64,000 nt of DNA from assembly GCF_001619985.1 (NCBI RefSeq), contig NW_017264193.1, positions 1,307,726 to 1,371,725 of the forward strand, written 5' to 3'. Every line of letters begins with the position of its first letter. Within the stretch, counting starts at the first letter, position 1. The stretch comes from Xylona heveae TC161 (lineage: Eukaryota > Ascomycota > Xylonomycetes > Xylonales > Xylonaceae). Of the stretch, positions 1 to 13,064 are shown one piece after another. The position numbers were made by a program, and so were the translations under genes. Below the pieces are notes generated by a model. That model was not told where the DNA came from and made no database searches. It saw nothing but the letters and a program-made list of their open reading frames with translations.

Positions 1-3000
1 GGCCTGGAGGAACGATTCACTCATATCCGTCGTGCGGCAGGACTGGATAGTAAAAGCTTTTTCTATATTGCTGCTCTAGATACCTTGTTGTCAGAAGACA
101 AGGGTTTAGTGGCGAACATTTTATCCACATTGCACACCACATGTATGGACTATTATCGCGATCTTTCGAAGCATGCCAGGCGCAAAAAGAACCGGGCCGT
201 CATCCCTCCTCCGACATTGCCACCAACTTCCGGTACATCACAGATCCTTTCAGCCCAAGGATGGGGCGCACGGTATGACTTCAAGCTTGGCATATTCGCC
301 GAGTTTCGCCGAGACTTGGATGCTGCGGGTCGAAATTATGAATCTGCGTATGAAGGTCTTCTGAGTCCGGATGTTTTCGAAGCAATTGCATCGTGGAGCC
401 CGAGATTTAATGAGGCAAGGATGCTCGCAGATGTGATCGCAATCCGTATTCTCCGCTGTCTTCTCTGGACTAGGCAAACGACGTCTGCCGCTCGTTCGTG
501 GGGCAATCATCGGGCCAGGCTGCGAGAATTGGTTGATAGAAAAGGCAAAGGGTCATCAAACTATGGTTGGGAGGCTTGGGAGGCGACCTGGGCAAGGGTT
601 ATGGCAGAACTCGTGCAAGGCGCAAACTTGTCTATTTTTGAGGTCCCCTCTTCCTCTCTGAGCTTCCGGGATAAACCGGACGCAGTATTGGAAATCTTTT
701 CCGGCCCCGAGAAGGGTATATCCTGGAGTGACGTTCTTCCTTTCGAGCATTTACATCATTCTGGGTATTGGATGAAACTTTCGGCTGCGCGTCTTGGTCT
801 GCGAAAACTCCTGGCGGAGAAAATCCCAAAGGAAGATCGATTGCCACCACAGTCCCCCATGTCAAAAGCTAGCCGGACCACCTTTACCTACGATGATTAT
901 CTTTGCAATGAGCCGCATGTAGAAGCTACATTATCCGGCTGCGGTGGTGTCGATCATTCAGCGTTAATCTTGGATGCTCTTGGTCAGTGCCTCCCTGAAT
1001 TCAGCAAGCGGCACCAAGTGAGGGCAGCGGAGGAAATACAATTTTCAATGGCAAGGGAGCTTTTACTGCAGGAGAATTACGAGCCTGCGCACCAAATTTT
1101 GAAACCTCTGTATTCTCGCATGTCATGGCGGCAGGAGGGTTGGTGGGAAATGGTGTTGGAGGTTGGGTTGATGCTCCAAAAATGTGCAAAGCGGGTTGGT
1201 GACTCTGAAAGCATCATCATTCCAGAATTTGAACTTTGTCATCGTGGTGAGTATAGCCCAATTGTTAGGATTGCTTTATCTCAATATGTGTTCTGATACC
1301 ATTTGTTCACCTAAGTATTCGATCTCACCAGCGTGGCGGCGGATTTCCGCCCTAACGTTTCTCTTTGTCTGAAGGGCATGCCCCCTGAGCCGAGACCAGT
1401 CATTTCTATTGGTTCCCGGGATATTGTTTCATTTAGTAAGTCTACATGATATGAGAGAATTCGTCCTGGTCTAATTGATTTGCAGTGTCGACGGCCTTCG
1501 CTTTTGCGTGCGCAGAAGGACACGTTGGTGAGCCCTTGTGCTCACAGTTGACGATTCATTCCAGTGCCAATCCCAAGACGCCGTCGATAGTACTTTCCGA
1601 GATCATTGTGAACTTCCTGGGAGGTATCAAGGCATTCAGGATTCGACATCGAGCCGAAGAGGGCCGGGATCAATGTCAAATGAACACTAGCGCAAATGCC
1701 ATTGACGTTGTCCTCAGCCCACAAGATCATGGGAAAATTTACACTCAAAGGGCATCATCTTCTGTGCAAGCCCCACTTTGCTTCTACGGTCATGCCGACC
1801 TGACTCTCGGTCCAGGCGAGACGAAGGTTTTGGAGATGAAAAGTTTTCTCCGTGAGGCCGGGACCGTCTCGGCCTCTTCAATAATCCTTTGTCTCTGCGA
1901 GGAAAACTTTCAAGTGAATCATGTTTTCTCTTTAGAGGAGAGATATGGTCCAATGTTATGGTGGACCAAGGGACTGGCGGGTCTTACCAGCAAAGCAATC
2001 ATGCGTTCTAATCCCGGCGTTGTCAAAATATTGCCCCGGCCCCCAAAAATGGAGCTTCGTGTTGATGGCCTTCACGGGGAATTTTATACCGACGAATCCA
2101 TCGTTGTCGGTATATCTGTGCTGAATGAGGAGGAGGAAGACGCAGAAGTGGCCCTAGAAGTGCGCCTCCTCGGGCGCTCGGGGGTTGTCCCTGGATTCAG
2201 TTGGCTTGCATCACAGACCCCAGAGATTGAGTCTGAGTCAAAGCCAGCTCTATCGTCTCTCGAGCTTCCCCTGCATCGGATCGGACGACTTTCCGCGTCT
2301 GCGAGTGCTATTGAGAAAATCGAAATCGCTCCATTTTGCGATCCCGGGGAGTATGTTTTCGAAATCAAGGTGGTCTATCGACTAGTTTCAAATCTAGAAA
2401 CACCCATTTCCAAAATATTGCCAACATCTTTCACCGTTTCGAGACCGTTTGAGGCTAATTATGATTTCATGCCGAGGATTCACCCGGGCCCCTGGCCAAA
2501 TTACTTCGCGGGCGATGGTGGCCTAATGGGATCCGTGGAGTCATCCGTCCATCAATCAAATGGACTGGTACAGAGATGGCATTTGGCAGCTAAGGTTGCA
2601 TCGTTCGCCAAGCAGGCCCTTTTTATAGAAGGTTCAGACCTCGCGGACATTGGCACTGGTGGGCAGGCCAGCGTGTGCAGTATTTCTACGCTAGGTCCGG
2701 CCATAGCGTCGACCTCCGTCAAGCCTGGGGGCTTCCTTGTCTGCGAATTTGTGGCCGATGTTGCGGAAAGGAGCTTGGAGGATCGGCGTAGCCAATTTCT
2801 GGATTTTGAGTTAAAGATATATTGGAAGAGGAGCCAGTGCGACGGCGAAGAGAACTGCACCGCCTTGGCTGTTCCTCGAATGCAGATTCCTTTTGGTGAG
2901 CCTCGCGTTATTGTGACTGCTCGACCAACTTTCGCACCTACGCCTCTGATACACGTCGAATACACCATAGAAAATCCTTCGATGCATTTTTTGACATTTA

Positions 3001-3254
3001 CAGCGACAATGGAGGCAAGTGAGGAATTTGCTTTCAGTGGGCCAAAAACAAGTACTGTCCAATTGGTGCCAATTAGCAGGTCAACAATCAAATACCGAAT
3101 CTTTCCTTTTATCAACCGTGGATGGATCAGACCACGGCTACACGTTGTAGACCGTTATTTCAATAAACTCTTGAAGATGAGCGGCAATGAAGGCGTTCGA
3201 TCAGATAAAGGGGGCTTACTAGTAGCTACTGGTATAGGAGATAGTATGCACTAG
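1..3254 (+). CDS. TRAPP complex subunit TRAPPC11-like (foie gras/Gryzun), 5' end outside window
   Basis: Three exons can be placed: 1-1246, 1316-1435 and 1486-3254 (TAG stop). The introns are 1247-1315 (GTGAGT donor) and 1436-1485 (GTAAGT donor), and phases agree across both. The visible part is 1044 codons and is open from base 1, so the gene starts upstream; family members are usually about 1100-1250 residues. The first exon carries the helical foie-gras region (GARYDFKLGIFAEF and following, about residues 75-400). The last exon is beta-rich and matches the Gryzun-type C-terminal part. In the family, TRAPPC11 is a subunit of the TRAPP tethering complex acting at the Golgi in secretory and autophagy traffic. 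It has normal codon use with many CpGs and no internal stop. The AT-rich block begins about 50 bp after the stop. The identification rests on remembered family patterns, not on a search. Confidence 0.85.
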
Positions 3255-3676
3255 CTGAAATGTTCAGCAAAGAAAATGTATTTTATACTTATAATACTCT
3301 ATTCGTATTTTTTTATTGGATGAAATATGATACTATCATATATGGTTCTTATTAGCTACATTTAATTATAAATTTATATGATATTTAATATATAATTTAA
3401 ATTATAATATTATAATCAAATTAAATTTAAAAATAAAATTTGAACTTTAATGCTTCACATATTGCAAATAAATTATTTAAAAGGATATTATATATTTTTT
3501 AATATTATTTAATTTAATAAAAAAATTAATAGATATTAAATTAAACTATAAAAAGAATTATTATTATTATTAATATTTTAAAATTTATAAATTAAATGTA
3601 TAATAAAATATAAAAAATTATTAGTATAAATATTAAAAAACAACTATTAAAATATAATATAGCAAATAATTGTTAC
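3255..3676. other. AT-rich spacer after TRAPPC11
   Basis: The base composition changes abruptly here. The last CpG I see is near 3304, inside ATTCGTATTT. The rest is A/T homopolymers and TTAATAA-like words with no coding signal. The first tens of bases probably hold the TRAPPC11 3' UTR. The final 5 bases, GTTAC at 3672-3676, are the target-site copy of the first Ty3 element. Confidence 0.7.
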
Positions 3677-3830
3677 TGTAAGAACTGTAACTGAAGGGAG
3701 AATAGAAGCTTGATTCTCTAAGTGAGCTCTTGCTCTGAGCTATATACTATGATGATGCTCCTTCTATATCTGGAGGTCTATGCTATAAGCTACACATAAC
3801 ATGTGTACACTCTATACTAGTGGCATAACA
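3677..3830 (-). repeat. 3' LTR of Ty3 fossil 1
   Basis: A 154-bp repeat, TGTAAGAACTG to GTGGCATAACA, of the same length as its partner at 11125-11278. It lies at the downstream end of the minus-strand element, next to the chromodomain-like tail. Confidence 0.92.
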
Positions 3831-3949
3831 ATTGCCTGCCACAGAAAAACCATTGTCTGTGATGGGAGAAGCAATAAAGCAAAAGGATATATCTATATGT
3901 AAATGCCATGTAAGCAAAGTAAAGCAAAGCAAAGCAAAGATAAAAATAA

Positions 3950-4306
3950 CTAGTCATGAATGTTGTGATGGTTTTTGAAGTTGATTAGAAGTTCTTGTCC
4001 ACCATGTTCATTAACATAAGGCTTGTTATGCCACTTGTCTTGCTCAGGCCAGTGGTTCCCTTGATAGTGAATGAGATACAATCTTTGGGGCTGCCTTCTA
4101 CATAACCTCTTGGTGTTAAGTATATGAGAGATTTCTTGGATGGTGGGTTGGTTGGTTGTCTTGTATTCTCTAGGCTGGACTGGTTCTGGTTCTTGTAGCA
4201 TGTCACAATTGAATGGATCACTGCCAGGAGCTGGTGCTAGTACTAAATGCACTGTAGAGATTACTGGATGGATAAGAATCAAAGCTGGTAGCTTGAGTTT
4301 GAACAC
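3950..4306 (-). pseudogene. Integrase C-terminus and chromodomain-like tail of Ty3 fossil 1
   Basis: This minus-strand stretch carries the pattern of fungal Gypsy integrase tails: a hydrophobic FKLKLP...HPVISTVHLVLAP segment followed by a chromodomain-like module with ILNTKR and YLIHYQGNHWPEQDKW. Such tails are thought to direct insertion to particular chromatin. It is part of the broken element and is not a host gene. Confidence 0.75.
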
Positions 4307-4329
4307 AACCCCTTTCCCAACTTTCTAAA

Positions 4330-5330
4330 GAATCTTGAATGGACCAACTTGTTGTGGCCCTAGTTTGGCTTTCCTCACAGAAGGTAGGCAATACTCTCTA
4401 AGTCTTAGCATAGCCCATCCTGACTTGAAGTCTGTCTCTGGATCACAATGCCTTTGGTTGTGGTAGTAGGACATAGCATGCTTTGCCAAGGTGATAGAAT
4501 TGGTGGCTGATCTTTAAGTAATCTTGTGAAGGTCCAGTCAGTCAGCTGGAAAATGTAGGTTTGCTCCCAACTTGTCCACTAAGATGTTGTAAACTTGTCT
4601 TGTTATAACACTATAGAGTATTTCATTTGGTGTGCTTTCAGTTGTGGAAGAGGGGGAGTTATTGATTTGGCCCTCTATAGTTGGGAGCTAGTTGCCCTAG
4701 TTCCCTTGCACTGCATCTACAAAGTATCTCAAGGTAATCTTGATCATTTGATTTACCTGCTCATCTTGTCCATTAGCACTTGTATGTATAGTGGTTGTAC
4801 TTATGGAATGTGTTCTGGCATGTGTAAACATTGCATTCCAGAATCCCTCTAGAAAGTGTCTGTCCCTGTTGGTGACTATGATGAAGGGGATACCTCATTG
4901 TGTAACAACTAAATCCCAAAACAAAAAAGCCTATGTTATCACTAAGTAGTCTTTGTAACTGGGTATGAGTTGCATGGCCTTAGTAAATTTGTCAATGACT
5001 GTTAAGATTGTATCAATGGCATTTGGGGCATGGAGAGACTCAGTCTCTGGGAGATCAGTAACAAAGTCTAAAGACAAGGTATGAAAAGGCTCTGGTAGGA
5101 AATCTATAGGTCTGAGTGTTGAGTATGATTGTAGGTAATGTGTGTGATTTCTCAGGCAGTTTGGACAGTGATGTATATAGTGCTTGATGGTCTACTACAT
5201 CTTAGGCCAGAAATATTTGGAGGTAAGCTGAATGTATGTCCTTTTCAACCCATGATAAGATTGATGGTTGTGGGTAAGCTTGAGGAACCTCTTATGCAAG
5301 GCCTTAGATAAAGTAACATAAAGTTAGTAA
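4330..5330 (-). pseudogene. Integrase region of Ty3 fossil 1
   Basis: On the minus strand I recognise an HHCC-type zinc-binding arrangement (HNHQSYHG and then HCPNC) near 5160-5290. Downstream is an integrase core around LSLDFVTDLPE at about 5040-5070. Family order and sequence pattern support the call. The region is decayed. Confidence 0.7.
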
Positions 5331-5869
5331 TCAATGGGGTCTTCAAAGAATAACATGTCATTGTGTATAACATATTGACTTAGGTAGGTTCTTAAACAGC
5401 CATCTTCAGGGTTGAGTTCACCATGTGTTTGTACTATGCTCTTTGCATTATTTAAAACTCTGTCATTCAAAATCCTTTGCAAGAGTTCTTGCTTTAGGGA
5501 TTCTCATATCTCTACCATAACTACTAGAAATGTCTTGTCTTTGGCATTTGGCCATCATGATAGTGCATCAGGCACTGGCATATCTTTGCCTTGTTGATAA
5601 ACCAGGGATAGTTTATCCCAGTATTGGGAGAGAAATACAGCCCAGTTAACCAATTAGTTATTCATCTTTGTAGGAGATTTGGTACTTAGCAATTTCATTT
5701 TGACTATTGCTTTGTTAGCATAGTGGTCTGTCAGTATGATGACATGAGGAACTTGTTTAACAAAAGGAATTGCTTTTTTCATTGTCCAAATCACTCTAGA
5801 CATTTCTAGCTCAGTTGGCCAGTATCTCCATTTAGCAGTAGTTGCTTCTTGACTTAGAAAGAAAACAGG

Positions 5870-6955
5870 TCACAATGAAGTTGAGGGAGGTATATGTATA
5901 ACATCCTCTAGCTCTGTCTTGCTGTCCATGACTTGATACACTCCAATGCCAAACCTGTACTCCTTTGAAGCATCTACAAAGAGATACATGTGTTTGTCAA
6001 GGTCAAAATGGTTGACAGCAGCTATTGTGACTGCATCCTTGAGGTCCTCAAAAGCAAGCCTCTGTTTTTCATCTAGTGTTATGCTAGTAGCCATTGCTGC
6101 TGCATGTCTTCTACCTTTTGCTAGTGTATCCATGTTGATTTCCCTTAACTTGTTGGCTTTCAGTTGTGATAACAATTTCACTCTTTGGGAGTAATACAGG
6201 ATGAGATGGTGATGCCATCCAGTGGTACCCAGGAAATGTTCAAGACATTTGAGAGAGTTGTACTGCTCTGGGTGCCATGTGTGTATAGCCTTGACTTTCT
6301 CTTCTGTAGTTGCTAGGCCAAGCCTATCCACCTTTTGTCCAAGCACTGTAATAGACTAATACATGAGATTGCATTTCTTTGCTTTCAATGTAATACTAGC
6401 ATCAGAGAGAATGTACATAACCTCATCAAGATGGAGGAGATGCTCCTTGAACATTTTGCTATAGACAATTGTATCATTGACATAACAAGCAACAAAATGC
6501 CAGCTTATATCCTTGAATTTTCAATCCATGAACTTTTGCTAATGTACTACTGATGTTTTGTTTCCCATGGTGGTTACTGCCATCATGTAGTGCCCAAGGT
6601 GGGTAACAAACATGGTTTAGTACCTATCATCCAGATGAATAACTTGTTGATAGTATGCTAATGCCATGTCTAAAATACTGATGAACTATGTACCATGTAG
6701 AGTGTCCAGGATCTGGTCTTGATGAGGAAGTAGATAACTGTCCTCTCTTTGCATTGCATTCAGAGGTCTTATATCCATTACAGGGCATGGTTTCTTTCCC
6801 ATGATAATGAAGACTTGTATAGTGTAGGGTAAACCTTCTAGACCCACTGGTATAACATGTCTGGTTTTGATCAATGGTATGACTGTCTGCTTGATATATT
6901 TTCTAGCATTTACACTTACATTAAATAATACTCTTGTCTTCATTGTAGCTTCCAA
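5870..6955 (-). pseudogene. Reverse transcriptase / RNase H region of Ty3 fossil 1
   Basis: The segment at 6686-6955 resembles the Gypsy RT fingers (VIPLIKTRHVIP, GKKPCPVMDIRPLN). The segment at 5870-6346 resembles the RT thumb/RNase H junction (LEHFLGTTGWHHHLI and then LFVDASKEYRFGIGVYQ). The order agrees with Ty3/Gypsy pol. The region is decayed. Confidence 0.8.
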
Positions 6956-8203
6956 GGCTGGGTTAACTTGTATTCATAGCTACTCCTTAGGATCTTCCTG
7001 TACAATGCCAAGTTGGTCATTGAATAGTGTCTTGTGCTAGGTATAGAGTAATTCCAATGCATCCTTTTGCTTGGTTGTTAGATCAGGGTTGATGTCAACC
7101 TGCTTGTATGTTGTAGATGTTGGATCAGGCAGCTCAATCTCTGCTAGAGTGGGATACTTGTACTGGGGCTGATACTCCTTGTTGAGCCATGAAACATATA
7201 GCATTCCTGACAGCATTGTTCCTTTTGTTGCAGCAATAGAAGTATCATCAGGTACTGGTACATTGACACTCAGGTCAACATCTTGAGATAGAAAACCTAT
7301 CCTGGCCTCTTGAAGTACCTCAGAGAGGCTGCTACTAAGCAGCCCAATGGATGGAGGTTTGCTCTGGGTAGTGATTAGAATATATAGGACCAGATTTCTA
7401 GAGCTGCCTGGAATATTTGCTGCAAGCTCCCTGTTTTCCTGTAGTTCCAGTTGGAGGGAGTGTAGAGGAGATTTAAGTTGACTTGTGTTTACTTCTGGTT
7501 CTTGTGTTGGCTTTTCAATACTTGGCATTTGGGCTGCCAACATCACTACCAATGTGGTTGTGGTAGACACTACTATGTCTTTTAGCATTGTAGAATGCAT
7601 AAAATACACCATTGTTTCCTGGCTAGCTTCTGCCCATAGAGTAGCAATGCTGGTTATTAGGCTATAAATGGTGCTAACAACATAATTTCTTGCCAGCATG
7701 CATTTTTCATTGGAAAAATTTGTATAGTACACATGTGTTTGGTCTACTGACAAAATCATGTGTAGGGATGAGGTGTCAGCTGTTATGGTGGTGCTCACTA
7801 AAACAAACTCATAATCTTGTCTTAGCTCTACTCTTTTTGCAAACTTGATAGGTATAGCTTGTGTGGTCTAGGCAGGGATCTTAGTCACTCTTGTAACTTG
7901 TATAGGAACATTTTTATAGTTCCAGTTACATCTAATATACATAGGCACAATCATGTTTTTACAACTATGAACAAGTAGAACACTTTGGCTTGGGTCTGCA
8001 ACCATGCCCTCCATGTCTATGATGTCTACAGTGATCAACATATTGGTACCAAGATTTGGCATGATGAAGAATGAACATGTCATCACCCCAACCTGCTTGT
8101 GATCTCTTGAACACATAAAAAATTTAATGAGGGTATGCTTTGTAGACTGTGTACATCCCAAACCTACTCTTTACATGTCTCTTGTAAAAGAGAGGTCTTG
8201 GAT

Positions 8204-8683
8204 TTAAATGTTCTTAGGTAGAATGAGCTTTATAAACTCTTTGTCCATGCTTGAGCTGCCATAGCCTGTATCTACCACTGTCATGTAGATGTTAGACATT
8301 TGAGAATTAAAAGAAATGTTGACTTCCATGTAGGTATAAGAGACTAAGTCAAGCCTGGAGACTTGCTTGGCAGGTGGTGCTGATGACTCAATGACAGTTA
8401 TCTCCTTAGCCCTTTTAGAAATCTTCTCTTTATGCTTTGCCTTGTCTAGATGTTTGTATAAGGCATTGTGTGTAAGGAATTTTGTGTAGCATTTTGTACA
8501 CTCTAATTCCTCTTGAACAAAGTATGTAGTGTCTTGCTTGTTAACAATTTCAGCTTGATTGTCATTGTCCTCCAAAACATCAAAATCTTCTTTAGCACTT
8601 AGCATGACCAAAGAGACATTGTTGTTGGGGAGATTGTCTGCATCATCTGCATGGAATGCTTGACACTTGTCTTTGGGCATCAA
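8204..8683 (-). pseudogene. C2H2-like finger plus aspartic protease region of Ty3 fossil 1
   Basis: The minus-strand frame shows C-x2-C-x12-H-x5-H (CTKCYTKF...HLDKAKH). After it come a linker and a protease-like VVDTGYGSS motif with the catalytic DTG triad. I recall several fungal Gypsy pol proteins with a similar finger just before the protease. It is part of the broken element. Confidence 0.7.
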
Positions 8684-8710
8684 GGTATTTTCTCTTTTTA
8701 CTTACAGGTA

Positions 8711-9610
8711 CTAGTTGTGTGCATTGCAGGTATCCTTGGGATTAGATGTTACCAATGCATGATCTTTATCCCAATGCTCTTTATTACAATACTTGCAAGG
8801 ATGTATGCCATAGCCCACATCTCTAGCATCTCTCCATGAGATTCCAGCCTGCATCATGTCCTGCCATGACCTGTATTTTCTTGGTCTTGGCCTGTTTCTG
8901 TTGGGTCTTGAAGAGGACAGAGTGCTGGAGTACAATCTTGAAGAAGACACAGGTATGGTAGTCCTAGAGACTTGCTATTCTTGTCTAGATGAGGACTCCT
9001 TGTGTCCATACTCTCAAATTAGTACTTCTTGGATGCTAGCTAGTTTAGTATTATATGTTCTAATCATGTTGCTGGATGGTCTCATGATGTTGTCCATTTG
9101 TAGAAACACTAATGCTTCTCTGCTAAAGGAGTTATGCACTTGTTGGACTATTTCACTCTTGTCACTTATTCTAGCCAGGTGTAGGAGGTGAATTTTTTTA
9201 GTAATGTGTTCTGTAGGTTTGATGCCATTGTTCCAAGAGAAATGCAAAGCTTTAGCATCAATTCTAAGTTCTTCCTCTAAGGGCATGAACTTTGCATAGA
9301 TTTAGGTGTACTATGCAATAATACTTCTGCTCATTATGGCTCTATTGTCTTTTGATAGAGAGTACAGCCAGTCATGACCAAAGTCAAAAGTAACACACTT
9401 GTGGACTGAATGCAACACTCTCTCCTTGCCATAACTATTGACAGCATCTTTGAGGTTATCAATGAAGGTTTGAGCCACATAAGTGTCTGGGGTGTTGGTT
9501 GGACAAAACTCTCCAATGGAGTCTGTCTTGAGCTCACAAGTATCACTGGTAGTGTTCTGTGTCAATTGCTGTTGTAGCAGGTTGTTTTGTGACATTAACA
9601 AAGACATCAT
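8711..9610 (-). pseudogene. gag-like region of Ty3 fossil 1
   Basis: Minus-strand stretches at 9311-9610 and 9014-9286 look like a fungal Gypsy capsid region. A compact Cys/His knuckle (CKYCNKEHWDKDH) in the 8711-8950 stretch matches the PCRHCGxxHWD type seen in fungal gag proteins. It lies upstream of the protease in the element's own direction. It is decayed. Confidence 0.65.
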
Positions 9611-11124
9611 TTAATTCCAGTCTGGCTGCCCACTTGGATAGTAGCCACCTGATGGATTGGCTGGGTTTATTAGTAGGGGAGGAGGAGGTGGCATCCTACT
9701 ACTGGCACCCATTGGTGTAGGTATGGGATATGCTGCCAGTGGTATGCTGGTATGTGTTTGTAGTTGCTGATATTGATTTTGTACTTAGGGATACAACCCT
9801 GGTAGGGGTATTCCCAAGTTCTCCAGGACTGTTTGTTCTATTGCATGGTCAGACTGTGAATTTCATCTAGACTCAGGCACTTGATAATCTAGCATGTTGA
9901 TGTCACTGTTACTTGACTTAATCAACAACAAACTATTGGTAATGTCTTCTGTTAAGAACAGTGGCAAACCTTGGTTCACCAGTCCTGTTGAGGGCTTGGG
10001 CAGTAGGAGGTAATATGCAATCTCTTAATCTGCCAAAGACTCCTCAGGAGTTTCTTGTAATGCTATTGTAGTATTTGTATAGCCTGGTTGGTCTACCAGC
10101 AAAAGAGATTGTATTGTTCTCTTGCTTGGACCTGGTGTTGCAGGACCAATTCCTAGGGAATTGGCAGCAACTAACAATCCTTCTTGGTAGTAGAGTGAAG
10201 GATGCTCACAACTCTCTGGTGCTCATACCAAATCAGTAGAGGCAGGGACTAGAGCTAAATTATTGTCTGATCTTTGAGGATTGGTTGTGCCACTCTCAGT
10301 GGTGTTGGTTGGAGGAGTATTGATGTATTCTAGCCTGCCATCAACACAGTGTCATGTTGGTTGGCTCCAACTCCTCCCTGAACTTGAAGATTGTTTGGAC
10401 TTCCCTTTACACTATAATGAAGCCATGGTGAACATTGCTGTTTGTATGCTGATGGATTAGCATACAAGGCAACCTTTTGTACAAGAGGAAGGTATTAGGA
10501 GGTATCTTGTAGGTACTGGTACTTTGACCTTTGGTAGAGCTTGTTGCTCAGCCTAAATATTGCTAGTAGCTAGAAGTACCTTGGAGACTTGCAAGTTGCT
10601 CTTGCAACAAAGCTTGGGCAGTTATGTCAATTGATGGGGTGGATATGAGGATTTTGAGGTCTGTAAAGGGATAGTATGGAAAAGTGTCAGAAACACTAGA
10701 TTTCTGATATACTACTCAATATCACAATTTTTCTATTGTTCCTTACACAAGATTCCCAGGAGGAAGCTCAAGAGCAATACAACTCTGAATGAGAGAGTAA
10801 GTCATGGAAAGTTAGAGTGCTGTTTGGCCACTCTACCACTCCAAGGAGAATGAGCAATGTATACCAGGGAATCTAGGTACTGTTTTCCTGATGCCAGCTA
10901 AGCTCAGAAAATGTAATGAGATTCTATTGTTTGTGCAATAGGTTCAAAGGTTAGTTCTAACAACATCATGATGCTTGGTGTCTTGATGATCAGAACTTCA
11001 CCATCACCACAGTGAAATATGAATCATCAATGAAAGAGAACACAAAAAAATGGCTGCTGGGAAACCAAGTCAGCCTGGCTGGCCCAGAGGACCAAAGGAC
11101 ACTTTTGATAGTGTTGTTACCAAT

Positions 11125-11278
11125 TGTAAGAACTGTAACTGAAGGGAGAATAGAAGCTTGATTCTCTAAGTGAGCTCTTGCTCTGAGCTATATACTATGA
11201 CAACACTCCTTCCATATCTGGAGGTCTATGCTATAAGCTACATGTAACATACATACACTCTATACTAGTGGCATAACA
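11125..11278 (-). repeat. 5' LTR of Ty3 fossil 1
   Basis: The 154-bp partner of 3677-3830. Inside it, on the element's minus strand, the sequence directly after the LTR reads ATTGGTAACAACACTATC. The TGGTAACA start is a plausible tRNA primer-binding site. Confidence 0.9.
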
Positions 11279-12185
11279 GTTATAGTTACTTTATATTTCT
11301 ACTTATGTTATGTATTAATTAACATATTCTATTATATAGAGTCTTGATAACTATTAAATAACTTTATTTTTTAACTATCTATTTATTTATTTTATTTCCA
11401 GGCCTTTACTTACAATAATAATAAAAATAAAATTTATTATAAAATAATAGAATTTTATTTATTATTATTAAAATTTAATTTAATATTAATAATTATAAAT
11501 ATTTTTAAAATGAATTTCATTAATTATTGATAATTATAAATTATTACAAGGTAATAAAATTATATTTAGTTTTAAAATTTAAGCTAGTACTTAATATATT
11601 TTACAGATAAATTAATTATTATAAATAAATAAATTAAATATAATTTTTATATAAAAATATAATTTTATAAAATCTATATTCTAATAATAATTAAAGTGTT
11701 TAAATAACTATTTTTTCTATATAATTTAAAAAAATATACTAATTAGCTATTTTTTAAAAAAGAGTTATTTAAATTTTTAATTAAATTTTTTTTATATATT
11801 GTTTTTAATATTAAATATATAGAGTATAAAATATAAAATATAAAAATATTTAAATGATTTTAAAATAACTATAATGTATAAATATATTCTTAAAAAATAA
11901 AAATATTTAATAATTATTTAAAATAATAAAATTAAAATAATACTTTTTTGTATATAATTTTTATTTAATTAATCTATTTAAATAACTAATATACTTGTAA
12001 AATATATAATTTATTTAATTAAAGTTTATACAATATTTTATTTTTATATTTATATAATTTTTTTTAATAATTTATTTATTAGTTTTTTTATTATAATTAT
12101 AATTATAATTATAATTGTTATTTATATATAGATAGTATTGATTTTTAAATTATATAAAATATATTAATACTACTATAAAGTACTA
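11279..12185. other. AT-rich DNA without recognisable genes
   Basis: Very AT-rich, CpG-free and without an open frame of note. Around 12116-12170 a segment (GATAGTATTGATTTTTAAA) resembles the terminal repeat of MITE family A and is probably a truncated older copy. Confidence 0.6.
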
Positions 12186-13064
12186 TTTACATGCAGATAG
12201 TATAAATTTTTAATTTATTTAAAATTATTGTTTATTTAAAAAATATTTCTTAATTAAAACACTTAATATTTTATATTATATAAATAAATTTAAATTATTA
12301 ATCTAATACTACTAATTTTAAATAATTTTAAATTTTTTCAAAATAATTTTAAATTAATTTAAATAATTTAAATATAATGAAAAATAAAAAAATTTAAAAA
12401 TTTAAAAAAATAATTATAAGAATTTATTTCCTATTTGGGACTAGCTTACTTTATAAACTAGTCTAACTTCAGAGCTCAATATTATACCATTGAGCTAGAA
12501 GTACTTTTTTTTTTAAAAATAGTTTAAAATAAAAAATATATATAGTAGAAAAAAATAAAAAAAAATAAAAAAAAAAGATTTCTCAGCTAGAGATTGAACT
12601 CAGGTACTTAAGTACTTACAATATTCATATATTTTTTAATTAGGAAATAGCTTCTCAAATAGTATATTTTTTAAAATAAATTTTTTTATATGTCTTTTTA
12701 TTTTTATTTTTTCTTATTTTTAAAATAATTTTATACTATTTTAAATTAATTAAAAATTATTTTTAAAAAGTTTTAAATTTTTAAATTATTTTAAAAATAT
12801 TTTATAACATTTAATAAAATTTAATATTATTATAAAGTTTTTAAAATTTTTAAATATAAATATAAATAATTAAAGTATATTTAAAATTATTAAATATAAA
12901 ACTTTATATAAAAATTATATTTAATTATTTTAAATAAAATAAATACAATTATTAAATTAATATAAATTAGTTTAAATATATAAATATTTAAAATATTTTA
13001 AATTTAATTTTAATATAAAAATATATTTTATATAATTTAAAAATTTATACTATCTGTATATAAG
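12186..13064 (-). mobile_element. MITE-like element, family A copy 1 (TA target)
   Basis: The inverted ends are TTTACATGCAGATAGTATAA at the left and TTATACTATCTGTATATAAG at the right. They are flanked by TA on both sides (12184-12185 and 13065-13066), as in Tc1/mariner-type insertions. The element is 879 bp with no coding capacity. A tRNA-like core sits inside. On the minus strand it has a B-box-like GAGTTCAATCTC (12601-12590) and then an A-box-like TAGCTCAATGG (12497-12487). Both flanks match LINE sequence (near 36640-36670 in the larger copy), so it was inserted into a LINE. Confidence 0.7.

Larger units (their letters stand above)
3677..11278 (-). mobile_element. Ty3/Gypsy LTR retrotransposon fossil 1, chromovirus-like
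   Basis: A 7.6-kb element on the minus strand, bounded by 154-bp LTRs starting TG and ending CA. Its flanks GTTAC (3672-3676) and GTTAT (11279-11283) fit a 5-bp target duplication with one transition. Reading from right to left the parts are a gag-like region, a C2H2-like finger followed by an aspartic protease, reverse transcriptase, RNase H, integrase and a chromodomain-like tail, which is the Ty3/Gypsy order. It is clearly broken, with probably twenty or more breaks spread along its length. All arginines are AGA/AGG because CpG is absent. The LTRs differ at 10 of 154 positions, all transitions, so a mutation clock would overstate the age. Confidence 0.9.

Noticed and set aside
1247-1374. 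A longer first visible intron in TRAPPC11 ending at 1374
   Set aside because: This join leads to an early stop. Using the acceptor at 1315 keeps the frame and restores a plausible sequence (VFDLTSVAADFRPN).
2552-3115. 187-codon minus-strand open frame opposite TRAPPC11
   Set aside because: It is a shadow of the real coding strand; it has no independent family pattern.
12487-12601. tRNA gene
   Set aside because: A-box-like and B-box-like words occur, but in inverted order and about 90 bp apart, and no cloverleaf can be drawn.
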